Positions 35,509 to 43,426 of a DNA stretch of 64,000 nt are shown piece after piece. A program made the translations under genes and the position numbers. The notes below the pieces were generated by a model. That model was given only the letters and a program-made list of their open reading frames with translations, had not been told where the DNA came from and did no database searches. Where the stretch lies: contig NZ_WPIN01000001.1 in the NCBI RefSeq assembly GCF_009754945.1, positions 744,001 to 808,000 of the forward strand, written 5' to 3'. Numbering within the stretch: position 1 is the stretch's first letter; each line of letters begins with the position of its first letter. Source of the stretch: Spirosoma arboris (GTDB taxonomy: Bacteria; Bacteroidota; Bacteroidia; Cytophagales; Spirosomataceae).

Positions 35509-35838
35509 TTATACAGATTGTATAGTCAAACCACTTGGCTTCCAGAACACCCGTACCTTACTGGTATCCACTTTACGCCGTGCCTGAGCTAGATCGTAAT
35601 TCTCCTGCACCTTCAGCCAAAATTCTGGCGTTGTGTTCGCAAAAGCTGTACCTAAACGCAAAGCCATTTCAGGCGTTACACTTTGCTTGCCGTTAATAAT
35701 GGCAGAAAGCGTTTTACGGGTAGTGCCTAATCCATCGGCCACTTCCTGCACAGTTAGTTTTTGCCCCGTTTCTTCACGTAACCCGTCGAGCGTTTCGCGG
35801 ATCAATTCGCCCGGATGGGCAGGATCAAAAAGTGCCAT
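35509..35838 (-). CDS. higA: HigA-type antitoxin
   Basis: 109 residues. An XRE helix-turn-helix of the HigA/VapI subgroup: HPGELIRETLDGLREETGQK, LTVQEVADGLGTTRKTLSAI, then NGKQSVTPEMALRLGTAF and PEFWLKVQENYDL. It binds and neutralises HigB and represses the operon by binding DNA. It follows higB by 14 bp, the toxin-first order normal for higBA. Confidence 0.93.
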   Translation of the reverse strand: MALFDPAHPGELIRETLDGLREETGQKLTVQEVADGLGTTRKTLSAIINGKQSVTPEMALRLGTAFANTTPEFWLKVQENYDLAQARRKVDTSKVRVFWKPSGLTIQSV

Positions 35839-35852
35839 AGTTATTTACTTTT

Positions 35853-36131
35853 TTAATGGTAATCAACATAATCCACATCATGCGCATTCTCACCCTCAAA
35901 GCGGAAAATGATTCGGTAATTGCCCGACACTTTGACGGAGTAAAAGCCTGCTAAATTGCCTGATAAGGGGTGAAATTTGTAGCCTGGCTGATCCATTGTT
36001 TGTGGACTTGTAGCTGCATCTAATCGCGTCAGGATAATTTTTATTTTCTGAATATGCGGTTGATGCAATTTCGAGCGATCGCCTTTGGTAGCGTATAACT
36101 CCAAACCCTTATGTCGGTAACTGACAATCAT
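35853..36131 (-). CDS. higB: HigB-type toxin (RelE superfamily mRNA interferase)
   Basis: 92 residues with the RelE-like fold pattern and family landmarks: ELYATKGDRSKLHQPHIQKI, GYKFHPLSGNLAGFYSVKVS, and the C-terminal GNYRIIFRFEG then DVDYVDYH. HigB cuts mRNA on the ribosome. An AACGTG direct repeat (36143-36148 and 36150-36155) lies 12 bp before the start and is a plausible HigA site. First gene of higBA. Confidence 0.93.
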   Translation of the reverse strand: MIVSYRHKGLELYATKGDRSKLHQPHIQKIKIILTRLDAATSPQTMDQPGYKFHPLSGNLAGFYSVKVSGNYRIIFRFEGENAHDVDYVDYH

Positions 36132-36290
36132 AACACACTAGTAACGTGAAACGTGCCAAGTTACAGAAAATTTGATAACGAGTCGAAAAATGAAAAATAG
36201 ATTACATATTTCATTGAAAACAGAGGATAGCTGAATCTGTCCAGTTTATGACCGAGGACAATGTATCCCCGCTGTATTGTCTTAAGTAGA

Positions 36291-37490
36291 TCAATCGTTG
36301 TGCAACAGCGCAAAGCTCTGATTGGCAATCTCAAGTTCTTCATTGGTGGGTATGACCAGAATCCTGACGGGTGAATCATCGGTATGAATCGCGCGAATTT
36401 CGCCGGAAAGAGCGCTGTTTTTCTGGGGATCGAGGTGAATGTTCAGAAAATCGAGGTTGCTACAAATCCGCTGGCGCATGCTACTGTCATTTTCTCCTAC
36501 GCCAGCGGTAAAGATCAGTGCATCTAGCCTGTTCAGGATAGCGGCATAAGCACCAATGTATTTCCTGACCCGATAGGCATAGATTTCACAGGCCAACGCT
36601 GCGGCTGCGCTACCAGAATTCACCGCTTTTCCAATATCCCGCATATCACTGAAGCCGGTAAGTCCCTGCATGCCTGACTGTTTATTAAGCAGGTTGCTCA
36701 CCTCATCGGAGCTATAGCCGTTCGCTAGTAAATGGAAAATAACAGACGGGTCAATATCGCCCGATCGGCTGCCCATAACCAGTCCACTTAATGGGCCAAA
36801 CCCCATGCTGGTATCTATCGACTTGCCTCCCTGAATGGCGGTGATGCTGCATCCATTGCCGAGGTGAATACTAATCAGGCTGGCATCCGGCTTATTGAGC
36901 CAGCTTATAGCTTTCTGGCTGACGTACTTATGACTGGTGCCATGAAAGCCGTAGGCGCGAATGCTCTCGTCCCGGTATAAAGCGTCTGGTAGGGCGTATC
37001 GGAAGGCGTATTCGGGCATGGTCTGGTGAAAAGCCGTATCGAATACCGCTATTTGTTTGGCATTGGGAAAGGTTTTCTCTGCCATCTCGATGCATTCATA
37101 ATTGATGGGGTTATGTAGCGGAGCCAGTGAAAAGAGCGATTTTATGGTTTCTTTAACCGTCGGCGTAATCAATGTGGCATTTGCAAAGTATTCACCACCA
37201 TGTACGACCCGGTGCCCAATCGCCGTAATCTCATCCCGCGACCGAATTACGCCTACGTCCGAATCAGACAATAAATTCAGCATCTGCTGAAGGCCAGCCG
37301 CGTGATCGACAATGGACTCTTTACGCTCAATAGTTTGAGGAGACTGTCCGGTTAAAATCTTGTGGCGAATTACCGAATCCTCCGTACCAATTCGTTCAAT
37401 CAGTCCTGAACATAGTGGTTGTTCGGCAGGCATGGCGAAGAGCTGGTATTTTAACGAACTGCTCCCCGAATTGATCACAAGAATATGCAT
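36291..37490 (-). CDS. ackA: acetate kinase
   Basis: 399 residues, the normal length. It has the ASKHA-fold motifs VINSGSSSLKYQLF (N-terminus), the catalytic-site block VVHGGEYF, FHGTSHKYV, ISIHLGNGCSI and the adenosine-binding FTAGVGEND. It makes ATP and acetate from acetyl phosphate, or the reverse. It starts 22 bp after the pta stop, so pta-ackA is one operon. Confidence 0.97.
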   Translation of the reverse strand: MHILVINSGSSSLKYQLFAMPAEQPLCSGLIERIGTEDSVIRHKILTGQSPQTIERKESIVDHAAGLQQMLNLLSDSDVGVIRSRDEITAIGHRVVHGGEYFANATLITPTVKETIKSLFSLAPLHNPINYECIEMAEKTFPNAKQIAVFDTAFHQTMPEYAFRYALPDALYRDESIRAYGFHGTSHKYVSQKAISWLNKPDASLISIHLGNGCSITAIQGGKSIDTSMGFGPLSGLVMGSRSGDIDPSVIFHLLANGYSSDEVSNLLNKQSGMQGLTGFSDMRDIGKAVNSGSAAAALACEIYAYRVRKYIGAYAAILNRLDALIFTAGVGENDSSMRQRICSNLDFLNIHLDPQKNSALSGEIRAIHTDDSPVRILVIPTNEELEIANQSFALLHND

Positions 37491-37512
37491 ACTCTAGATT
37501 CTCTTTCGATTA

Positions 37513-39609
37513 TTATTGGTTATCCTGGGCCTGGATGGCCGTAATAACGACGGTATTAAAAATATCATCGACTGTGCACCCCCGACTCAGGTCGTTGATG
37601 GGCTTGTTAAGACCTTGTAACATCGGGCCGATGGCCAGCGCTCCGGTTTCCCGCTGCACGGCTTTGTAGGTATTGTTGCCCGTATTCAAATCCGGAAAAA
37701 TTAATACGCTCGCACGGCCCGCTACGGTTGAATCCGGCAGTTTCTGGCGACCCACCAGCGGATCTACGGCTGCGTCGTATTGAATAGGGCCTTCAATGTT
37801 TAAATCCGGCCGTTTTTGCCGGACAATAGCCGTGGCCTGCCTCACCTTTTCTACATCTTCCCCTTCGCCCGAGGTACCCGAAGAGTAAGAAAGCATGGCA
37901 ATACGGGGTTCAATGCCAAAACGAGCGCTGCTCTCGGCGGAGGAAATGGCAATTTCGGCTAGTTGCGGAGCGGTTGGATTTGGATTTACTGCGCAGTCGC
38001 CAAAGACAGCGACGCGCTCGGGCAGGCACATAAAGAACACCGATGATACCAGCGAAACACCCGGTTTGGTTTTGATAAATTGTAGGGCGGGCCGGATCGT
38101 GTGCTGCGTGGTATGAACTGCACCCGAAACCATCCCATCGGCATGGCCCTTATACACCATCATGGTGCCAAAATACGAGACGTCCAGCAACATGTCCCGC
38201 GCCATATCGAGATTCACCTGTTTCGTTTTGCGCAGTTCATAAAGCGTATCGGCATACGATTCGTAATACTCGGATGTGGCTGGATTAATGATGTTGATCA
38301 TACTCGTATCCAGTTGTAAGCCAAGCCGCTTGATGGAAGCCATAATTTCAGTCGGATCGCCCAGAATGGTCAACTCAACCACATGTTGGGCAATCAGGCG
38401 GGCAGCTGCTTTCAGGATACGGTCATCATTGCCTTCTGGTAGAACGATGTGTTTCTTCTGACTCTTGGCGGCCTTAACGAGTTGATACTGAAACATGTGT
38501 GGCGTTATGCCTTCCGACTGAAACGTAACGAGCTTATCGTCCAGCGACTTCGTATCCACATATTTTTCAAACACGGTAATGGCCAGCTCGATTTTCTTTC
38601 GATTATCGGCCGTTATGCGTGAATGGATGCCGCCGATAGCGGTCGTGGTTTCAAAGGTCCCCTTCTGCACGGTCAGGATCGGAATAACCGTCTGAAGTCC
38701 CGAAATGAGTCGGGTCACAGGTTCATCGGGCTCGGTGCCTGCCGTCAGGACAATACCCGCCACTTTGGGGTAATTGGTCGACAGATTCGCCTGTAAGGCA
38801 CCAATGATGATGTCGCCCCGGTCACCCGGCGTTACAATCAGTACATTTTCTTTGATGTAATTCAGGAAGTTGGGCAGCATCATGGCTCCGGTAACAAAAT
38901 TATCGACCTGATTGGACAGGAGGCTTTCGCCGATAAGCACCTTGGCATTCAGTGCGTTCCTGATTTCGTTCATGGTCGGACTTTGCAATCCTTTTTCCCA
39001 GGGGACTACCGAAATCAGGATGTCGGTAGGTAATTGCATCTGGAGTAACGCCCGAACGTCGTCAACCTGCTCCGCCTTGACCCGATTGGCAACAATACCC
39101 AGCACCTGCACCTCCCGGCCTTCAAACCCTTGCAGAGTACTCAGAGCAGAACTGACTAGCTGAGCCGTTGATTTGCCCTCCCCCGTGATGACAATGAGCA
39201 CAGGAGCACCCAGGTTTTTGGCAATAGCGGCATTGGATTCAAACTCAAATGCGACTCCCTCACCCAGAAAATCGCTGCCTTCTATGACGGTAAAGTCACA
39301 GCTTTCTTCGAGCTTTTTATACTTGCTGATGATCGTATTGAGCATGTCGCTCCGGCCTTCCGACTCCATTTGTTGCAGGGCTTCCTGCCGGGTGAACGCG
39401 TAGGTATCCTCGTAACTGATAGGCAGGGCGAAGTAGTCCAGAATTGCTTCAATATGAACTTCTTTCTGACCGGGCGTTTGTTGGGCGATGATAGGTTTAA
39501 AATAGCCAATATTCTTTGTTTTACCCAGCAGCCGGTTGACCAGGCCCAATGCCAATAATGATTTGCCGGTGTAGGGCTCCACCGAAGCGATAAAAATTGC
39601 TTTTGTCAT
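37513..39609 (-). CDS. pta: phosphate acetyltransferase, long form
   Basis: 698 residues. The long form has an N-terminal P-loop/BioD-like domain (FIASVEPYTGKSLLALGL, residues 5-22), a middle DRTGG-type domain and a C-terminal PTA_PTB catalytic domain (about 370-690, IVLPEGNDDRILKAA; MLSYSSGTSGEGEDVEKVRQ; AQPTAP-like and DLNTGNNTYKAVQR). It converts acetyl-CoA and phosphate to acetyl phosphate. The regulatory N-terminal half marks it as the allosteric type seen in enterobacteria and Bacteroidota. First gene of pta-ackA. Confidence 0.96.
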   Translation of the reverse strand: MTKAIFIASVEPYTGKSLLALGLVNRLLGKTKNIGYFKPIIAQQTPGQKEVHIEAILDYFALPISYEDTYAFTRQEALQQMESEGRSDMLNTIISKYKKLEESCDFTVIEGSDFLGEGVAFEFESNAAIAKNLGAPVLIVITGEGKSTAQLVSSALSTLQGFEGREVQVLGIVANRVKAEQVDDVRALLQMQLPTDILISVVPWEKGLQSPTMNEIRNALNAKVLIGESLLSNQVDNFVTGAMMLPNFLNYIKENVLIVTPGDRGDIIIGALQANLSTNYPKVAGIVLTAGTEPDEPVTRLISGLQTVIPILTVQKGTFETTTAIGGIHSRITADNRKKIELAITVFEKYVDTKSLDDKLVTFQSEGITPHMFQYQLVKAAKSQKKHIVLPEGNDDRILKAAARLIAQHVVELTILGDPTEIMASIKRLGLQLDTSMINIINPATSEYYESYADTLYELRKTKQVNLDMARDMLLDVSYFGTMMVYKGHADGMVSGAVHTTQHTIRPALQFIKTKPGVSLVSSVFFMCLPERVAVFGDCAVNPNPTAPQLAEIAISSAESSARFGIEPRIAMLSYSSGTSGEGEDVEKVRQATAIVRQKRPDLNIEGPIQYDAAVDPLVGRQKLPDSTVAGRASVLIFPDLNTGNNTYKAVQRETGALAIGPMLQGLNKPINDLSRGCTVDDIFNTVVITAIQAQDNQ

Positions 39610-39920
39610 AACGTTCTATAGTATCACAATCACTAGGCATTCCATAAAAAGCAAAGATTATTGGTTTATGTTCAGTAAACAATAAGCCAAAGGCTGTTCT
39701 GGATAACTACTTCGACTTCCACTCCATATCCTATACAGACCTATTGAAATGTGTTCAATAAGTTGCAAAGATGACTGACAATCAGTTGCCTTTGACTGAT
39801 TATTGTCAATTCCATACCTGTAATTGCTCATAGTGAATGGCTGGATAAACGGCTTATTTTGACTTGCTAAGACGCCAGTTTTACTTAGGCGGGCTCAGGA
39901 AAACGATAATCTAATTTTTT
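39610..39920. promoter_or_regulatory. divergent promoter region, pta-ackA and SDR, with three dyads
   Basis: 311 bp holding three inverted repeats: TTATTGGTTTA / TAAACAATAA (39658-39685), TATTGAA-N5-TTCAATA (39742-39760) and TGACAATCAGT / ACTGATTATTGTCA (39776-39808, one 3-nt bulge). The last two are close to the centre and could serve either gene. No family of regulator can be assigned. Confidence 0.55.
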
Positions 39921-40676
39921 ATGGATAAGGACTTGCAAGGGAAGACCGCTCTGGTAACCGGAGCTGCTTCTGGAATTGGTAAAGCCGTTGCGCTGCTTTA
40001 TGGTCAGCACGGAGCGAATGTAATGCTATCAGATATTGACGAGGCTCAGGGACAGCAGGTGGCCGAGCAGTTGAAAACCGCAGGGGTTAATGCCCGTTTT
40101 TTCAAAGCCGACGTGGGCGACCCGGTACAGTGCCAGCAACTGGTTGAGGAGACGGTTTCGTCATTTGGTCAGCTCGATATAGCCTGCAATAATGCCGGTA
40201 TTGGCGGTGAGTTGAACCTAACTGCAGACTATTCGCTGGAAGGCTGGCAGAAGATTATTAACGTAAACCTCAACAGTGTTTTTTACTGCCTGAAATACGA
40301 ACTGGAAGCCATGCTCCGCCAGAACACCCCTGGCTCAATCATCAATATGGCGTCGATTTTGGGGCAGGTTGGTACCGCTCATTCGCCGGGATATGTAGCC
40401 GCCAAACATGGTATACTGGGGCTGACCCAGACAGCCGCTATCGAGTACGCAGCCAGGGGCATTCGTATCAATGCGGTAGGACCCGCCTATATCGACACGC
40501 CTTTGCTGAACGTATTGTCCGATGACGTCAGGAAGATGCTGATCGGTCTGCACCCCATCGGCCGGTTGGGAAGGGCCGAAGAAGTAGCTGAATTGGTAAT
40601 CTGGCTATCCTCCGATAAGGCCTCATTCGTGACCAGTTCGTATTACCCTATCGATGGCGGCTATCTGGCTCAGTAA
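39921..40676 (+). CDS. classical SDR oxidoreductase
   Basis: 251 residues. TGAASGIG (14-21) binds the cofactor, an Asp after the second strand (MLSDID) suggests NAD preference, NNAGIG is present, and the catalytic Ser-Tyr-Lys is in NMASILG and GYVAAKHG. The end DKASFVTSSYYPIDGGYLAQ is typical. Substrate unknown; many relatives are labelled glucose or 3-oxoacyl reductases. It is transcribed away from pta-ackA. Confidence 0.94.
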   Translation: MDKDLQGKTALVTGAASGIGKAVALLYGQHGANVMLSDIDEAQGQQVAEQLKTAGVNARFFKADVGDPVQCQQLVEETVSSFGQLDIACNNAGIGGELNLTADYSLEGWQKIINVNLNSVFYCLKYELEAMLRQNTPGSIINMASILGQVGTAHSPGYVAAKHGILGLTQTAAIEYAARGIRINAVGPAYIDTPLLNVLSDDVRKMLIGLHPIGRLGRAEEVAELVIWLSSDKASFVTSSYYPIDGGYLAQ

Positions 40677-40809
40677 TTAACACTTTTATTGACGGCGTAT
40701 TTATTGTTGACCCAGAGCCAGTTCGGTAGCTAAAACAACTTCCCCTTCTTCCTAAGTACTTTTCTTGACAACTTCTGTAAGTAAACTCAGTGCCGTATCT
40801 AACTGAGAC

Positions 40810-41250
40810 TCACAGATTATCAATGTTATTGTGAGAGATGGCATTACCGCTTTCATCCAGTGGAATGTATGGGTTATAGGCCACTTCAAGTACATTGTCT
40901 TCCACATCCGCAAAACAAAAGAAATAGCCGCCAAAAGGCGTGTCTTGCGGTTCATTCAGCATATTTACTCCCTTCTCTTTTAGTTCGTCAAATAATAGAT
41001 CAACCTCTTGTTTCGAACTAACATTATAAGCGAATGTGAATGAGCGGAAACCATGTTCACTCGCCGATACACCAGCACCAGCAGCCAGACTTTTTCGGTC
41101 GAAGAGACTAAACAGAAACCCATTCATCTTTTAAAAGACAATGTCTTTATTTTCTGCCACCGGTTGCCAGCCTAGCTTTTCGGAGTAAAACCGCTTCATA
41201 GCGGCTAAATCATCTGTGCCTAAAGTAATAACACTCAGTCTCTGATTCAT
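40810..41250 (-). pseudogene. VOC-family (glyoxalase/bleomycin-resistance) protein with in-frame stop
   Basis: From an ATG at 41250 the frame reads MNQRLSVITLGTDDLAAMKR, FYSEKLGWQPVAENKDIVF, then TAA at 41131-41133, then continues in the same frame KMNGFLFSLFDRKSLAAGAG to a normal C-terminus (YFFCFADVEDNVLEVAYNPY). The two parts together make one normal VOC domain of about 146 residues. A single base change from a Tyr codon (TAT or TAC) would explain the stop. An ATG at 41127, two codons past the stop, could restart the second half. It is most likely a recent pseudogene; a sequencing error is the alternative. Confidence 0.85.
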
Positions 41251-41281
41251 TTTGTTGTCAGTTTACGTGTTGTATACTCAC

Positions 41282-43282
41282 TTAGTGCTGCACATAATCT
41301 GTGGGAGTCTGCTGATAAAACTCCTTAAAGAGCTTGGTGAAATACGAGGGAGACTCAAATCCGACTTTATACGCTGTTTCTGACACATTGTTCCCTGCCC
41401 GCAACAGATCAACAGCCCGTCGGAGTCGGTACTGACGGATCACATCGTGAGGAGACAACTGCAATAAACTCTGAAGTTTACGGTACAACTTTCGCCGGCT
41501 CATCGCCAACTCATCGGCCAACCATTCGACGCTCAACGTTGAATCATCGAGTCGACCTTCCAACGACTGATATAGGCGACTTAGGAACTGCTCCTGAACA
41601 GTATCTAACGGCTCTGGTGACTGGGGTTGTTGGGGCTGAGCGAGCTGTTTGCGGAAGGTTTCCCGAAGTTTTTCCTGCCGGTTCAACATGTTTCGTAAGC
41701 GAAGTCGAAGTTCACTCATGCTAAAGGGCTTGGTCAGGTAATCATCGACTCCCGACGTCAACCCTTTTAAGCGCTTCGCGGGGTCATAACTTGCCGTCAG
41801 TAATATGACCGGAATGTGATCTGTTTCAGGATTTAGCTTGAGTTGTTCAATCAATTCATACCCATCCATGCGCGGCATCATCAGGTCGGTAACGATAATG
41901 TCGGGCATTTCTTCTTTGGCTAGTTGCCAGCCGTCATATCCATTGGATGCCGATCGTATGCGGAAAGTAGTAATCAACTCCGTCGTCATGAACTCGCGAA
42001 GTTCAGTATTATCTTCCACAATGAGCAGCAAGGGTGTTGTGTCTGACTCACTAAGTTCAGACTCATAGGCTAATCCGGGAGATGTGAATGGGGCTGCCAG
42101 AGCGGATTGGAGTAAAGAGGGCGGAGTCAATGGGTAATATTCCTGTTCGGGTGTTGCCAGTTGCACCGGAAGCTCCACTAAAAAGTGGGTTCCTGAACCC
42201 GTTTCCTGTGGGTAAACCTGAATACTGCCTCCCAGCCGGGTCACCAGTTCATGTACTAAGGCCAGACCAATACCTATGCCTATGTGGATTCGATGAAGGG
42301 CTTGATTAGCCTGACGTGGCCCAGCATCCGAACCACCGACCTGGTAAAAGCGGTTGAAGATATGGGGAAGTTTTTCTGGAATAATACCAATACCTGTATC
42401 GCTGACAACTAGCTGAACAGCCGTTGGCGTTTTGGTTAGACTGACCGTAATACCTCCTGTCTCCGTAAACTTAATGGCGTTTGATAGCAGATTGTAAAGA
42501 ATTTTCTCCCACTTATCCGAATCGAAGAGGTAGTTGCCAGCTGGCAGGTCTGTCTGATACGTTAAGGACAGTTGTTTAATATCTGTAGAGGGACGGAACA
42601 GCTCAACGATTTGACTCACAAATTCGGGCAAATCACCTACCTCGTTGACAAGTTCCATCTGCCTGGCTTCGAGTTTGTTAATATCCAGCAGTTGATTGAA
42701 CAACCGTAATAGCTGACGGGCGTTGCGCTGAACGATGGCTAACTGATATTGATGAGAAGGAGGCAGTTCGGCGGTTTCGAGCAGGTTGTCTACAGGAGAA
42801 ACAATCAGCGAAAGGGGCGTACGAAGCTCATGAGTGATGTTGGCAAAAAAACGCGCTTTCATATCGTCCATCACCTTCAGTTCAATCATTTCGCGTTGTT
42901 GAGCCGCCGAGTGAATCGCTTTTTCCAGCGTTTTTTTGAGGTCGGTGAACTTAATGGGCTTGGTCAAAAAGTCGAAAGCCCCTTCATTCATAGCGGTCCG
43001 GATATTGAGCATGTCGCCATAGGCGGTGACAATAACCGTGCGTAGAACAGAATTAACGAGAGGGACTTTGGCGAGTAAAGTTAACCCATCAATGCCAGGC
43101 ATGTTAATGTCACTGAGTAAGACATCGATGTCGGGGTGCTGTTCCAGAATAGTCAGTGCCTGCTGACCATCGTGGGCAAACAGGAATTCGTAGGTTTTAT
43201 TCTGAATTTGTTGGCGAAACTGTTGCCGGAACAGATCTTCCAGATCTTTTTCGTCATCAGCCAGTAGAATTTTGGTCGTCAT
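41282..43282 (-). CDS. hybrid receiver - histidine kinase - receiver - AraC regulator
   Basis: 666 residues, no membrane helix. Order: receiver 1 (1-125, phospho-Asp D58 in LLSDINMPG), dimerisation/phosphoacceptor domain (H151 in ANITHELRTPLS), ATPase domain (about 255-372, NLLSNAIKFTETGG, DTGIGI, GIGIGLALV), receiver 2 (about 417-535, D466 in VTDLMMPRMDG) and AraC helix-turn-helix (about 560-666, LADELAMSRRKLYRKLQSLL). The C-terminal half matches hybrid two-component regulators of Bacteroidota, but the usual periplasmic sensor is replaced by a receiver. It should take phosphate from another kinase, most simply the 7TM kinase just upstream. Confidence 0.92.
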   Translation of the reverse strand: MTTKILLADDEKDLEDLFRQQFRQQIQNKTYEFLFAHDGQQALTILEQHPDIDVLLSDINMPGIDGLTLLAKVPLVNSVLRTVIVTAYGDMLNIRTAMNEGAFDFLTKPIKFTDLKKTLEKAIHSAAQQREMIELKVMDDMKARFFANITHELRTPLSLIVSPVDNLLETAELPPSHQYQLAIVQRNARQLLRLFNQLLDINKLEARQMELVNEVGDLPEFVSQIVELFRPSTDIKQLSLTYQTDLPAGNYLFDSDKWEKILYNLLSNAIKFTETGGITVSLTKTPTAVQLVVSDTGIGIIPEKLPHIFNRFYQVGGSDAGPRQANQALHRIHIGIGIGLALVHELVTRLGGSIQVYPQETGSGTHFLVELPVQLATPEQEYYPLTPPSLLQSALAAPFTSPGLAYESELSESDTTPLLLIVEDNTELREFMTTELITTFRIRSASNGYDGWQLAKEEMPDIIVTDLMMPRMDGYELIEQLKLNPETDHIPVILLTASYDPAKRLKGLTSGVDDYLTKPFSMSELRLRLRNMLNRQEKLRETFRKQLAQPQQPQSPEPLDTVQEQFLSRLYQSLEGRLDDSTLSVEWLADELAMSRRKLYRKLQSLLQLSPHDVIRQYRLRRAVDLLRAGNNVSETAYKVGFESPSYFTKLFKEFYQQTPTDYVQH

Positions 43283-43288
43283 TAAGGA

Positions 43289-43388
43289 GCAAAGTCACGG
43301 TTTGAGGAAGGTTAACAAAAATAATCGAGTTTATTAACATGACAACAACTTCATGGACAACATCGAAAATTTTGGAGTGTGACTTTGC
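43289..43388. repeat. 10-bp perfect inverted repeat between kinase and hybrid regulator genes
   Basis: GCAAAGTCAC (43289-43298) and GTGACTTTGC (43379-43388), 80 bp apart. The left arm starts 7 bp upstream of the hybrid regulator start codon. It could be two half-sites for a looping regulator, or a long-range leader hairpin. Confidence 0.45.
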
Positions 43389-43426
43389 GTAGCTTCTTAA
43401 TCGAGTGTCTGTTGACTGAGGTTGGG

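Noticed and set aside
36161..36379. Short frame overlapping the end of ackA
   Set aside because: It is antisense-frame noise over a conserved gene end, with no start context or similarity.
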